Of a DNA stretch of 64,000 nt, positions 8,388 through 16,258 are shown piece by piece. Made by a program: the position numbers and the translations under genes. How positions within the stretch are numbered: position 1 is the first letter of the stretch; the number at the start of each line of letters is the position of its first letter. Source of the stretch: Desulfovibrio ferrophilus (lineage in GTDB: Bacteria; Desulfobacterota; Desulfovibrionia; Desulfovibrionales; Desulfovibrionaceae); NCBI RefSeq assembly GCF_003966735.1, contig NZ_AP017378.1:2190905-2254904 (forward strand), given 5' to 3'. The notes beneath the pieces are model-generated. The model saw only the letters and a program-made list of their open reading frames with translations. It did no database searches and was not told where the DNA came from.

Positions 8388-9984
8388 CCTCGGGCTCCTT
8401 GTCCTTGGGATTGAAATTTTCGGCGAACAATCCCCAGAATCCGGGCCAGGTCTCGGACAGGCCTCCGGGGTTTGCCAATGTGACACCCGGTGCGGTCATG
8501 GAAGCCAGGGCCAAAGCCAAGCTCCACTGCGGCGACGGGCTGGGGAATGGGGTCATGGGATCGGCCCAGCGATTAGACGGCTCGCGGCCAGCGACGATCA
8601 CAACCCGACCGGGCTTGACCCGGGCAAAACGGCCAATGCGCCCTGCGATTTCTTCGGCAGTGGAGGTGTCTTCATCTTCACTGATGGCAATGCGGGCGTC
8701 ACCCGGTGCGGCAATGCCCATGGCCACGGCCAGCGGGAACAAACCTCGACTGGCGTCGAAATCCAGCTTGTCAGGCCAGCTTCCAGCGGTGACGGTGATG
8801 CCGGACTCGGAAACCTTCAGTTCCAGCCCTGCATTGCGCAGCATCCCCTCAACCACTGGGGCATCGGGACAATCGTCGGGCCAATGCCCGGACAGAGTCA
8901 CGGAGCCCCCTGTGAACCGGGGCAAAGCCAGCAACGTGGCACACAGTTCCGCATCCAGGGGCAGGACGGAACGATCCGGCTTGGCTGGGATCTTGTAGCT
9001 TCCGGCTTCCACAGAAAATTCATTCTTGCCCAGAGTGGCGGTCACTCCACAGTCAGCCAGGACCTTTACGGCCAAATTCATCAGACCAGCGCCTTCCCAG
9101 CCCTTGTCCCAATTGAAACGCAATCCTTCCGGATAGGTCGGACCGGCCAAAGCCATGGCCAAGGCGCACAGCGGCGGAAACCCTTCAGGGACCTTGAAGG
9201 AACCGTGGGTCATGCCACCGCTCTCCAGGCGCACAGGAGCACCGGTCAGGTGCGGCTCGATGGAGGTCAGGCGTGCACCCAACCCGGCAAACACCCGCCC
9301 AACAACAGACAGGTCCAGAACCTTCAGCGGAGTGCCACCCGTAATGGTGGTTCGTCCCACCTGCGGTAACCCCAGAGCCAACAGCAGGTACAGGTTCAGC
9401 GGGTCGTCACCGGCATGGATGGTCTTACCCGGCAGGGAAGCCTTGGCTCCAGTGCTCTTGACCAGGGCCTCTTCCCACGACAGGGAAGCTCCAGCCTGGT
9501 TGAAAGCCTTGACCAATTCCACGAGGGGATCGTTGACCACCACGGGAGCCAGCTCGATCGAAGAGCCGGACAGCACGGCCAGCACGGTCAGCAGGCGGGT
9601 GATGGTCCGATTGCGAGGCCCAGCCATTTCCAGGGCAAGATCCTTGACTTCGGGGTTCATGATGAACTTGCGGCTGGCGGATTCGGGTTTCACGGCACCG
9701 GCATAGGCAAGGCCATTGGCCAAGGTGAAAATCTGGCGCAGTGGACGAATATCCAACCCATGGCGCGAGGCCACTTCATCCCAGGAGCGACGCATACGGC
9801 GTTCCTGATTGGCATCTGCCAAGGGCCTGCCCTTGGCCTTGCGCGCAGCCGCAGCGCGGCCCAGGAGCTGGGTTCGCTTGGCAATCATGTAGGCCAAGTC
9901 GAGGTCCAGATCCACGAGTTCGTCGGTTAATGATCTATTCTGCGACTTATTGAACGGCTTGTTGCCGAATTTTTTATCTTGCAT
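8347..9984 (-). CDS. chorismate mutase domain fused to a degenerate EPSP-synthase-like domain
   Basis: The product has 545 residues. Residues about 15-85 resemble an AroQ-type chorismate mutase (DLDLDLAYMIAKRTQLLGRA with a later ADANQERRMR). Residues about 110-520 follow the EPSP synthase fold: the segment PRNRTITRLLTVLAVLSG aligns with the GSKSITNRALL motif, and GGTPLKVLDLSVVGRVFAGL aligns with the domain that binds shikimate-3-phosphate. The catalytic Lys of GSKS appears replaced, and the N-A-G-T-A-x-R motif reads DDPLNLYLL, so normal EPSPS chemistry looks doubtful. It heads the operon with aconitase and PpiD. The C-terminus is very basic (KKKGRRIRVR). Confidence 0.75.
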   Translation of the reverse strand: MQDKKFGNKPFNKSQNRSLTDELVDLDLDLAYMIAKRTQLLGRAAAARKAKGRPLADANQERRMRRSWDEVASRHGLDIRPLRQIFTLANGLAYAGAVKPESASRKFIMNPEVKDLALEMAGPRNRTITRLLTVLAVLSGSSIELAPVVVNDPLVELVKAFNQAGASLSWEEALVKSTGAKASLPGKTIHAGDDPLNLYLLLALGLPQVGRTTITGGTPLKVLDLSVVGRVFAGLGARLTSIEPHLTGAPVRLESGGMTHGSFKVPEGFPPLCALAMALAGPTYPEGLRFNWDKGWEGAGLMNLAVKVLADCGVTATLGKNEFSVEAGSYKIPAKPDRSVLPLDAELCATLLALPRFTGGSVTLSGHWPDDCPDAPVVEGMLRNAGLELKVSESGITVTAGSWPDKLDFDASRGLFPLAVAMGIAAPGDARIAISEDEDTSTAEEIAGRIGRFARVKPGRVVIVAGREPSNRWADPMTPFPSPSPQWSLALALASMTAPGVTLANPGGLSETWPGFWGLFAENFNPKDKEPEDDGKKKGRRIRVR

Positions 9985-10111
9985 GGGTGGAATCTCGATC
10001 CGGATAGGGAGTTTATGGGGAACCGATTTCTATACCAATATCCCCACAAAGCGCAAGCCCGGCAAACACCGTCATTTTCCACTGTCATCGCGGTATGATG
10101 CCCCAGAACTC

Positions 10112-10168
10112 CAAAAGAAAAGGGGCGCCCGAAGACGCCCCCTATATCATAAATCGGTAAAAACCGAT
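10112..10168 (-). terminator. sat terminator with an additional stem-loop
   Basis: On the minus strand, just after the sat stop, a small hairpin (ATCGGT/ACCGAT, 10153-10168) is followed by a stronger one (GGGGCG/CGCCCC, 10122-10141) and a T-rich tract (10112-10121). This is a standard intrinsic terminator for sat. Confidence 0.8.
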
Positions 10169-11434
10169 CTATTTCATGACGTCGCCGGAAGCAGCGCCCT
10201 GCATCTTGACCTCGACCTTTTCGGTCAGGCCAGCGTAGTACTTGCGCAGCTCGACGAGGACTTCGTCGCGACCGAAGTGATCGACCACTTCAGCACCCTC
10301 GGAGAGGGCCTTACGCAGCTTGGTACCGGACAGGATGACGCGATCTTCCTTGGTGTGAGGGCAGGTACGCAGGGAAGCCATGCCGTCGCACTTGAAGCAG
10401 TAGAAGGTCCAGTCAATCTTCATGGGCTGGCAGATCAGATCCTTGCCAGGACCATTGGTGGGCACGCGGTCGAAGATCTGCTGAGCTTCGAACAGGCCGT
10501 AGAAGTCGCCAACACCAGCGTGGTCACGACCGATCAGCATGTGGGAAACGCCGTAGTTCTGACGGAAGGCAGCGTGCAGCAGGCCTTCGCGAGGACCAGC
10601 GTAACGCATGTCCAGGGGGTAACCAGCGTTGATGACGTTGTCAGCAACGAAGTAGTTGTCGATCAGGATCTGAATGCACTTCACGCGGACTTCGGCCGGG
10701 ATATCGCCGGGCTTCAGGTTGCCGATCAGGGAGTGGATCAGGCAGCCGTCACACACTTCGATGGAGATCTTGGCCAGGAACTCGTGAGAGCGGTGCATGG
10801 GGTTACGAAGCTGCAGGGCGGAAACAGTGCTCCAGCCGCGCTCTTCGAACATGGCACGGGTCTCGGAAGGACGGAGGTAAACGCCGGGGAACTTCGCAGC
10901 GTAGTCGCCCTCGGACAGCACTTTCACAGGACCGGCCAGGTTGAACTTGCCCTGAGCCAGAACCATCTGCACGCCGGGGTGATCTTCAGGAGCGATCTTC
11001 CAGAAGTTCTCGCCTTCGGACTCTTCGCCCTCACCGCGATAAACTTTCTCGCATTCCCACTTCTTGTCTTCTTCGGTCATCTCGAACTTCTCGGTGACCT
11101 GCATGGTCGCGTAGACAACGCCTTTGTTGACCAGGGCGATCTCTTCGCCAACGGCCACGTCAGCATCAGTGTCCAGGCAGACCGGAACGGGCCAGAAGGT
11201 GCCGTCGGCCATGGTGAAGTTCTCACAAACGCTCTTCCAGTCAGCCTTGGTCATGAAGCCGTCCAGCGGAGAGAATCCGCCGATGCCCATCATGATCAGG
11301 TCGCCTTTGGCGCGGTTGGAAATTTCAATCTGCTTCAGGCCTTCGGCCTTTTTCTGCTCAGCAGCCAGCTCAGCGCCGGTCAGCAGGCATTCAACCAGGC
11401 CTTTACCACCATGAGGGGGAACGAGTTTGGACAT
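10169..11434 (-). CDS. sat: sulfate adenylyltransferase (ATP sulfurylase)
   Basis: The product has 421 residues, the usual length for single-domain dissimilatory ATP sulfurylase. It makes APS and pyrophosphate from ATP and sulfate in the cytoplasm, the first step of sulfate respiration. The nucleotide-binding H-x-x-H is at residues 214-217 (NPMHRSHEF), and the second motif LIGRDHAG follows. The C-terminal cysteines in [15 protein letters not shown] fit the metal-binding loop of bacterial and archaeal dissimilatory Sat. AAAGGAG lies seven bases before the ATG. It is divergent from aprBA across an 860-bp gap, a layout that suggests coordinated but separately controlled expression. Confidence 0.97.
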   Translation of the reverse strand: MSKLVPPHGGKGLVECLLTGAELAAEQKKAEGLKQIEISNRAKGDLIMMGIGGFSPLDGFMTKADWKSVCENFTMADGTFWPVPVCLDTDADVAVGEEIALVNKGVVYATMQVTEKFEMTEEDKKWECEKVYRGEGEESEGENFWKIAPEDHPGVQMVLAQGKFNLAGPVKVLSEGDYAAKFPGVYLRPSETRAMFEERGWSTVSALQLRNPMHRSHEFLAKISIEVCDGCLIHSLIGNLKPGDIPAEVRVKCIQILIDNYFVADNVINAGYPLDMRYAGPREGLLHAAFRQNYGVSHMLIGRDHAGVGDFYGLFEAQQIFDRVPTNGPGKDLICQPMKIDWTFYCFKCDGMASLRTCPHTKEDRVILSGTKLRKALSEGAEVVDHFGRDEVLVELRKYYAGLTEKVEVKMQGAASGDVMK

Positions 11435-11665
11435 AGTCGTCTCCTTTCGAGAGGTTTGAATAGTTTCCTTAAGCCTCGAGAGGCATCAGCTTCCTCGGGA
11501 AGTATTTATTCCACGATCCGAGTCAAATTCTGGGTGCCTATTCTCGTAGTAACCAATTTGAAAGTACGTCGAAGGTGTTTGTGAAAAAAATGCGCAAATG
11601 TCAAGCTTGTATCTTTAATCAATTATTATAGATAGATAGATGTCAAGCTAACCTTGACGACACAC
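11435..11665 (-). promoter_or_regulatory. sat upstream control region with repeated TGTCAAGCT
   Basis: The 9-mer TGTCAAGCT occurs at 11600 and again at 11641. On the minus strand each copy supplies a TTGACA -35-like element. A TATAAT lies downstream of the outer TTGACA but only 10 bp away, and the inner TTGACA has only a weak -10 at 17 bp. A GATAGATAGATAG microrepeat sits between them (11630). A TTGTG/CGCAA half-palindrome (11580-11598) overlaps the inner promoter. The region is clearly AT-rich and regulatory in character, but which promoter is used cannot be decided from sequence. Confidence 0.45.
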
Positions 11666-12027
11666 CGCACATCAGGAAACCCCCCTCTAAACAACCGTTT
11701 CCGAGCTCAAGGATGAGCCAGTGATGACCACCCAAAAAATCATATAAATGCCATATCATCCGGATTTAGAGCCAAATCTGAGTCTTTATTTAATATGTAT
11801 ATATAAAATCAACTTTCAACCCTTGCCTTGGTCTTTCAATCTTTGTATATAGCCGTGTGCCAAGCGCCTCGGCGCGCTCTCGACCTGATTTGAAGTACGT
11901 AAAAAGATCAAGCATTTCGTTGTTTTTTATCCTCATAGCCGAGCTTGGGATATTATTCACTTTCGCCTTGACAGGCGAGGGGCGGAGTTGCTAGAGATTT
12001 CCAGCTTGTTCTTATCATCACAAGCGT
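11666..12027. other. AT-rich intergenic stretch between sat and apr
   Basis: No open frame with coding character was found. The stretch contains TA-rich runs around 11790-11810 and 11850. TTGACA at 11968 precedes a weak TAGAGA 18 bases on, which is the best visible plus-strand promoter candidate for aprBA. No recognised riboswitch was seen. Confidence 0.4.
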
Positions 12028-12297
12028 GTAGCTCATGCTAACTTGCATGTGAGAAAGGCGCCCATAAGTCACTATTAATGACTCTTAGGGCACCACCGGC
12101 ACAAGATCATTGAAAGCCCCGGAAAATCCGCAATGACAACTCATTGCGGTTAGACCAGGGTGACCTGTGTCTGAGAGCAACGTCATAAGGCGGGGAAACT
12201 CGGTGTTTCCCTGCTTTTCATATCTCCGTCGTTGAGGCGGCTGATATGTTCTAGGAAAGGTTGTTTTCATCAACCCTTATTGTTTGGAGGATTCATT
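12028..12297 (+). promoter_or_regulatory. structured 5' leader of aprBA with serial hairpins
   Basis: Five inverted repeats lie in the 270 bp before aprB. They are CTCATGC/GCATGTGAG (12032-12053, bulged), AGTCA/TGACT (12067-12083), a perfect 9-bp stem CCGCAATGA/TCATTGCGG with loop CAAC (12128-12149), GGGAAAC/GTTTCCC (12193-12211, followed by TGCTTTTC) and GGTTG/CAACC (12259-12275). The GGAGG ribosome site follows directly. The series suggests a long structured leader that could stabilise or regulate this very abundant mRNA. The function is inferred. Confidence 0.55.
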
Positions 12298-12804
12298 ATG
12301 CCGACTTTTGTTGACCCTTCGAAGTGCGATGGATGCAAGGGTGGCGAGAAGACCGCTTGCATGTACATCTGCCCGAATGACCTCATGATCCTCGACCCCG
12401 AGGAAATGAAGGCCTACAACCAGGAGCCTGATGCATGCTGGGAGTGTTACTCCTGCGTGAAGATCTGCCCCCAGGGCGCTATCACTGCTCGCCCTTACGC
12501 TGACTTTGCCCCCATGGGCGGTACTTCCATCCCCATGCGTTCTTCCGAGGACATCATGTGGACCATCAAGTTCCGCAATGGCGACGTCAAGCGCTTCAAA
12601 TTCCCCATCCGCACCACCCCTGAAGGCTCCATTAAGCCTTACGAGGGCAAGCCTGAGCCGGGCGACATTGAGTCCGAGCTTCTGTTCACCGAGACCGCAC
12701 TTGTTGCTCCCAAGGAAGCCCTTGGCAAGAAGTTCGAGATCACCGATGACACCAAGACCCAGTGCTGGGCTGACATCCCGTGCGAGGACGGCGCCAACCG
12801 CTAG
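12298..12804 (+). CDS. aprB: adenylylsulfate reductase beta subunit
   Basis: The product has 168 residues, a standard AprB length. The N-terminal ferredoxin-like part holds two [4Fe-4S] clusters ligated by CDGCKGGEKTACMYICP and CWECYSCVKICP. The C-terminal tail (about residues 95-168) wraps around AprA in known structures. AprB passes electrons to the FAD of AprA for reduction of APS to sulfite and AMP in the cytoplasm. The ATG at 12298 has TTTGGAGG eight bases upstream. The frame stays open upstream to 12232, but that part has no family support. It is followed 53 bp later by aprA. Confidence 0.97.
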   Translation: MPTFVDPSKCDGCKGGEKTACMYICPNDLMILDPEEMKAYNQEPDACWECYSCVKICPQGAITARPYADFAPMGGTSIPMRSSEDIMWTIKFRNGDVKRFKFPIRTTPEGSIKPYEGKPEPGDIESELLFTETALVAPKEALGKKFEITDDTKTQCWADIPCEDGANR

Positions 12805-12857
12805 GTTGAGCTGTTTAGGGAACTGATTGAAACGCTAAACTCAAAGGAGTTTAAACT

Positions 12858-14852
12858 ATGCCTCGTATTCCTATGAAAGAAGCGGTGAAGGGCATTGCCA
12901 TCGCCGAGCCCACCATCGTTGAGCATGAAGTAGACATCCTCATGATTGGTGGCGGCATGGGCAACTGCGGTACCGCCTGGGAAGCAGTTTGCTGGGCCGA
13001 CAAGTTCGCCCCCGAAGCCAAGATCATGATGGTTGACAAAGCTGCCATCGAGCGCGGCGGTGCTGTTGCACAGGGCCTGTCCGCTATCAACACCTACATG
13101 GGCAAGAACGACCCGGACGATTACGTCCGCATGGTCCGCACTGACCTCATGGGCCTGGTTCGCGAAGACCTGATCTTCGACCTCGGCCGCCACGTTGACG
13201 ATTCCGTCCACCACTTCGAAGAGTGGGGACTGCCCGTCTGGTGTAAGGACGAGAACAACAAGAACCTGGACGGCGCCCAGGCTAAGGCTGCTGGCCTGTC
13301 CCTGCGCACCGGTGCCACTCCGGTTAACTCCGGCCGTTGGCAGATCATGATCAACGGTGAGTCCTACAAGTGCATCGTGGCAGAAGCTGCCAAGAACGCA
13401 CTGGGCGAAGAGCGCTACATGGAGCGCATCTTTGTCGTGAAACTGCTCCTCGACGCCAACACCCCCAACCGCATCGCCGGTTGTGTGGCCATGGACGCTC
13501 GTGAGAACAAAGTTCACATCTTCAAAGCCAACGCTATCAGCATCGCCTGTGGTGGCGCTGTTAACGTTTACCGCCCCCGCTCCACCGGTGAGGGCATGGG
13601 TCGTGCTTGGTACCCCGTCTGGAACGCTGGTACCACCTACACCCTCGTTGCCCAGGCTGGCGGCGAAATGACCATGATGGAAAACCGCTTCGTGCCCGCC
13701 CGCTTCAAGGACGGTTACGGCCCGGTTGGTGCTTGGTTCCTGCTCTTCAAGGCCAAAGCCACCAACTACAAAGGCGAGGATTACTGTGAGACCAACCGTG
13801 CCATGCTCAAGCCTTACGAAGAGCGCGGATACGCCAAGGGTCACATCATCCCCACCTGCCTGCGTAACCACATGATGCTTCGCGAGATGCGCGAAGGTCG
13901 CGGTCCCATCTACATGGACACCAAGACCGCCCTGCAGAAAGCTTTCGAGACCATGACTCCTGCTGAGCAGAAGCACCTCGAAGCCGAAGCATGGGAAGAC
14001 TTCCTGGACATGTGTGTCGGCCAGGCCAACCTCTGGGCCGCCACCAACTGCGCTCCTGAGGTGCGCGGTTCCGAGATCATGCCCACCGAGCCTTACCTGT
14101 TGGGTTCCCACTCCGGTTGCTGCGGCATCTGGTGTTCCGGTCCTGACGAAGAATGGGTTCCCGAAGACTACAAAGTCCGCGCTTCCAACGGCAAGGTCTA
14201 CAACCGTATGACCACCGTTGAAGGCCTGTGGACCTGCGCTGACGGCGTTGGCGCTTCCGGTCACAAGTTCTCCTCCGGTTCCCATGCTGAAGGCCGCATC
14301 GTCGGTAAGCAGATGGTCCGTTGGTACTTGGATCACAAGGACTTCACGCCTACTCTGAAAGAGTCTGCTGAAGACCTGAAGAAAGAGATCTACCGTCCGT
14401 TCTACAACTACGAGGCTGGCAAGCACGCTTCCACCGACCCCGTTGTGAACCCCGAGTACATCTCTCCCAAGAACTTCATGATGCGTCTGGTCAAGTGCAC
14501 CGACGAGTACGGCGGCGGCGTAGGTACCTACTACACCACCTCCAAGGCTCTGTTGGACACCGGCTTCTGGCTCATGGAGATGCTGGAAGAAGACTCCATG
14601 AAGCTTGCTGCCCGTGACCTGCACGAGCTGCTCCGCTGCTGGGAGAACTACCACCGCCTGTGGACCGTCCGTCTGCACATGCAGCACATCCAGTTCCGCG
14701 AAGAGTCCCGTTACCCCGGTTTCTACTACCGTGGTGACTTCATGGGTCTCGACGATGCCAAATGGCATTGCTTCGTGAACTCGAAGTACGATCCTGAGAA
14801 GGGCGAAACCGCCATCTTCAAGAAGCCTTACTACCAGATCATCCCCGACTAG
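12858..14852 (+). CDS. aprA: adenylylsulfate reductase alpha subunit
   Basis: The product has 664 residues, typical of AprA. It is the flavoprotein that reduces APS to sulfite plus AMP, the central reaction of dissimilatory sulfate reduction. The FAD site begins with DILMIGGGMGNCG (about residues 30-42) and ERGGAVAQGLSAINTYMG, as in the fumarate reductase superfamily. The region HIIPTCLRNHMMLREMREGRGP carries conserved active-site residues. A strong AAAGGAG precedes the ATG. Codon use is strongly biased (for example GGT, CGC and AAG), as expected for an abundant protein. It is co-transcribed with aprB and probably partly with qmoABC. Confidence 0.98.
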   Translation: MPRIPMKEAVKGIAIAEPTIVEHEVDILMIGGGMGNCGTAWEAVCWADKFAPEAKIMMVDKAAIERGGAVAQGLSAINTYMGKNDPDDYVRMVRTDLMGLVREDLIFDLGRHVDDSVHHFEEWGLPVWCKDENNKNLDGAQAKAAGLSLRTGATPVNSGRWQIMINGESYKCIVAEAAKNALGEERYMERIFVVKLLLDANTPNRIAGCVAMDARENKVHIFKANAISIACGGAVNVYRPRSTGEGMGRAWYPVWNAGTTYTLVAQAGGEMTMMENRFVPARFKDGYGPVGAWFLLFKAKATNYKGEDYCETNRAMLKPYEERGYAKGHIIPTCLRNHMMLREMREGRGPIYMDTKTALQKAFETMTPAEQKHLEAEAWEDFLDMCVGQANLWAATNCAPEVRGSEIMPTEPYLLGSHSGCCGIWCSGPDEEWVPEDYKVRASNGKVYNRMTTVEGLWTCADGVGASGHKFSSGSHAEGRIVGKQMVRWYLDHKDFTPTLKESAEDLKKEIYRPFYNYEAGKHASTDPVVNPEYISPKNFMMRLVKCTDEYGGGVGTYYTTSKALLDTGFWLMEMLEEDSMKLAARDLHELLRCWENYHRLWTVRLHMQHIQFREESRYPGFYYRGDFMGLDDAKWHCFVNSKYDPEKGETAIFKKPYYQIIPD

Positions 14853-14865
14853 GATGAACTCTCTG

Positions 14866-14902
14866 GGTGGCTGCGGGCGTATGCCCGTGGCCACCCTTTT
14901 TC
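14866..14902 (+). terminator. terminator after aprA
   Basis: GGGTGGCTGCGGGC pairs with GCCCGTGGCCACCC around a GTAT loop (14866-14897) and is followed by five T. It is a classic intrinsic terminator only 14 bp after the aprA stop. Confidence 0.85.
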
Positions 14903-14921
14903 AACTTTCATCCCAAGTCGA

Positions 14922-14978
14922 AAATGGTCTAAGCCTGAGCAGTACCTTGAAGTTATCGTTTAGGCTTAGGCCATTTTT
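14922..14978 (+). promoter_or_regulatory. 16-bp stem-loop between aprA and qmoA (second terminator or attenuator)
   Basis: AAAATGGTCTAAGCCT pairs over 16 positions (one G-U) with AGGCTTAGGCCATTTT. The loop is 24 bases, and the right arm ends in TTTTT. It stands between the first terminator and the qmoA ribosome site. It could be a second terminator, an attenuator or an RNA-stabilising element that sets the ratio of apr to qmo transcripts. Confidence 0.65.
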
Positions 14979-15013
14979 CAAGTATGGCCCGAACCTGATC
15001 TAGGGAGGAACAA

Positions 15014-16252
15014 ATGCCAAACACCAGCGTGCTCGTTGTCGGTGGCGGTTTCAGCGGCATCACGGCCGCGCTTGAAGCCGCAGAAGTCGGACACGAGGTC
15101 TTTCTCGTTGAGAAAAGCCCGTATCTGGGTGGACGGGTGGCTCAGCTGAATAAGTATTTCCCCAAGCTGTGTCCCCCTTCATGCGGTCTGGAAATCCAGT
15201 TCCAGCGCATCAAGAAAAATTCTCTCGTCAATGTCTTCACCCTCGCCGAAGTGGTCTCCGTGACCGGGCAAAAAGGTGATTATACCGTTAAAATCAAAAT
15301 CAAACCCCGCTTTACCGCGCCCTTCGCGGCCGACCTCTCCGAGGCCGCCGATGAAATCGGCAGCGGCAGCGTGAACGAGTTTGAATTCGGCCTGGCTCAG
15401 CGCAAGGCTCTTCATAAGGACATGCCCTTCGCATATCCTGCTCGTTACGTCCTGGAAAAGGATGAACTCTCCTCCAGCGATGCCGAAAAGCTCGCGGAAA
15501 ACGAGTTCATCGATCTGGACGAGACTGAAAAGGTCATCGAGGTCAACGTCGGCGCCATCGTTATGGCTACCGGTTGGAAACCCTACGACATGACCAACCT
15601 GACCAATCTGGGCGCAGGCCTCATCGAAAACTGCGTGTCAAACATGCAGATGGAGCGTCTGGCTTCGTCCCACGGTCCCACCAACGGCACCATTTCGCGC
15701 CCCTCCGACGGCAAAGCCCCCAAGCGGGTTGCCTTTGTGCAGTGCGCCGGTTCCCGCGATGAGAACAATCTGAGCTTCTGTTCCTACATCTGTTGCATGG
15801 CTTCCCTGAAGCAGGCCACCTATGTACGCGAGCAGCTGCCCGACACTCAGGTCACCATCTACTACATCGACCTGCGTACCCCGGACCGTTATCAGAAATT
15901 CCGCGATCGCGTGCTTTCCGATGAAGGCATCCACGCCATCAAGGGCAAGGTTGCCGATGCCCAGAAGGGCGAGAACGGCACCGTGGTCCTGACCGTGGAA
16001 GATGCCGTGGCCGGTACCAAATCCAAAGAAGAATACGACCTCGTTGTGCTGGCGACCGGAATGCAGCCCACCTTGGCCGGAGAGAAGCTGCCCTTCGACC
16101 TCCCGCTGGACGAAGAAGGCTTTATCGTTGGCGGCGAGGACAACGGCATTTTCGCCGCTGGCTGTGCCAAAAAGCCTCTTGATGTTATGAAATCCGCTCA
16201 ATCGGGCACCGGCGCCGCGATGAAGGCGATTGAAACGGTGAGAGGGAGGTAG
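15014..16252 (+). CDS. qmoA: quinone-interacting membrane-bound oxidoreductase subunit A
   Basis: The product has 412 residues. It is a HdrA-like flavoprotein with an N-terminal Rossmann motif (VLVVGGGFSGITAALEAAE) and a C-terminal NAD/FAD-type segment (GGEDNGIFAAGCAKKPLDV). Cysteines in YFPKLCPPSCGLE and SFCSYICCMAS match the QmoA family. In Desulfovibrio the Qmo complex carries electrons between menaquinone and APS reductase. QmoA is a cytoplasmic subunit. A strong GGGAGGAACAA precedes the ATG, and qmoB begins six bases after the stop. Confidence 0.96.
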   Translation: MPNTSVLVVGGGFSGITAALEAAEVGHEVFLVEKSPYLGGRVAQLNKYFPKLCPPSCGLEIQFQRIKKNSLVNVFTLAEVVSVTGQKGDYTVKIKIKPRFTAPFAADLSEAADEIGSGSVNEFEFGLAQRKALHKDMPFAYPARYVLEKDELSSSDAEKLAENEFIDLDETEKVIEVNVGAIVMATGWKPYDMTNLTNLGAGLIENCVSNMQMERLASSHGPTNGTISRPSDGKAPKRVAFVQCAGSRDENNLSFCSYICCMASLKQATYVREQLPDTQVTIYYIDLRTPDRYQKFRDRVLSDEGIHAIKGKVADAQKGENGTVVLTVEDAVAGTKSKEEYDLVVLATGMQPTLAGEKLPFDLPLDEEGFIVGGEDNGIFAAGCAKKPLDVMKSAQSGTGAAMKAIETVRGR

Positions 16253-16258
16253 CTTACG

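Noticed and set aside
11580-11598. Rex-type operator (TTGTG...CGCAA) upstream of sat
   Set aside because: Rex is known to regulate sat in Desulfovibrio, but the half sites here are 19 bp end to end with a mismatch instead of the 18-bp palindrome. It is kept only as a note.
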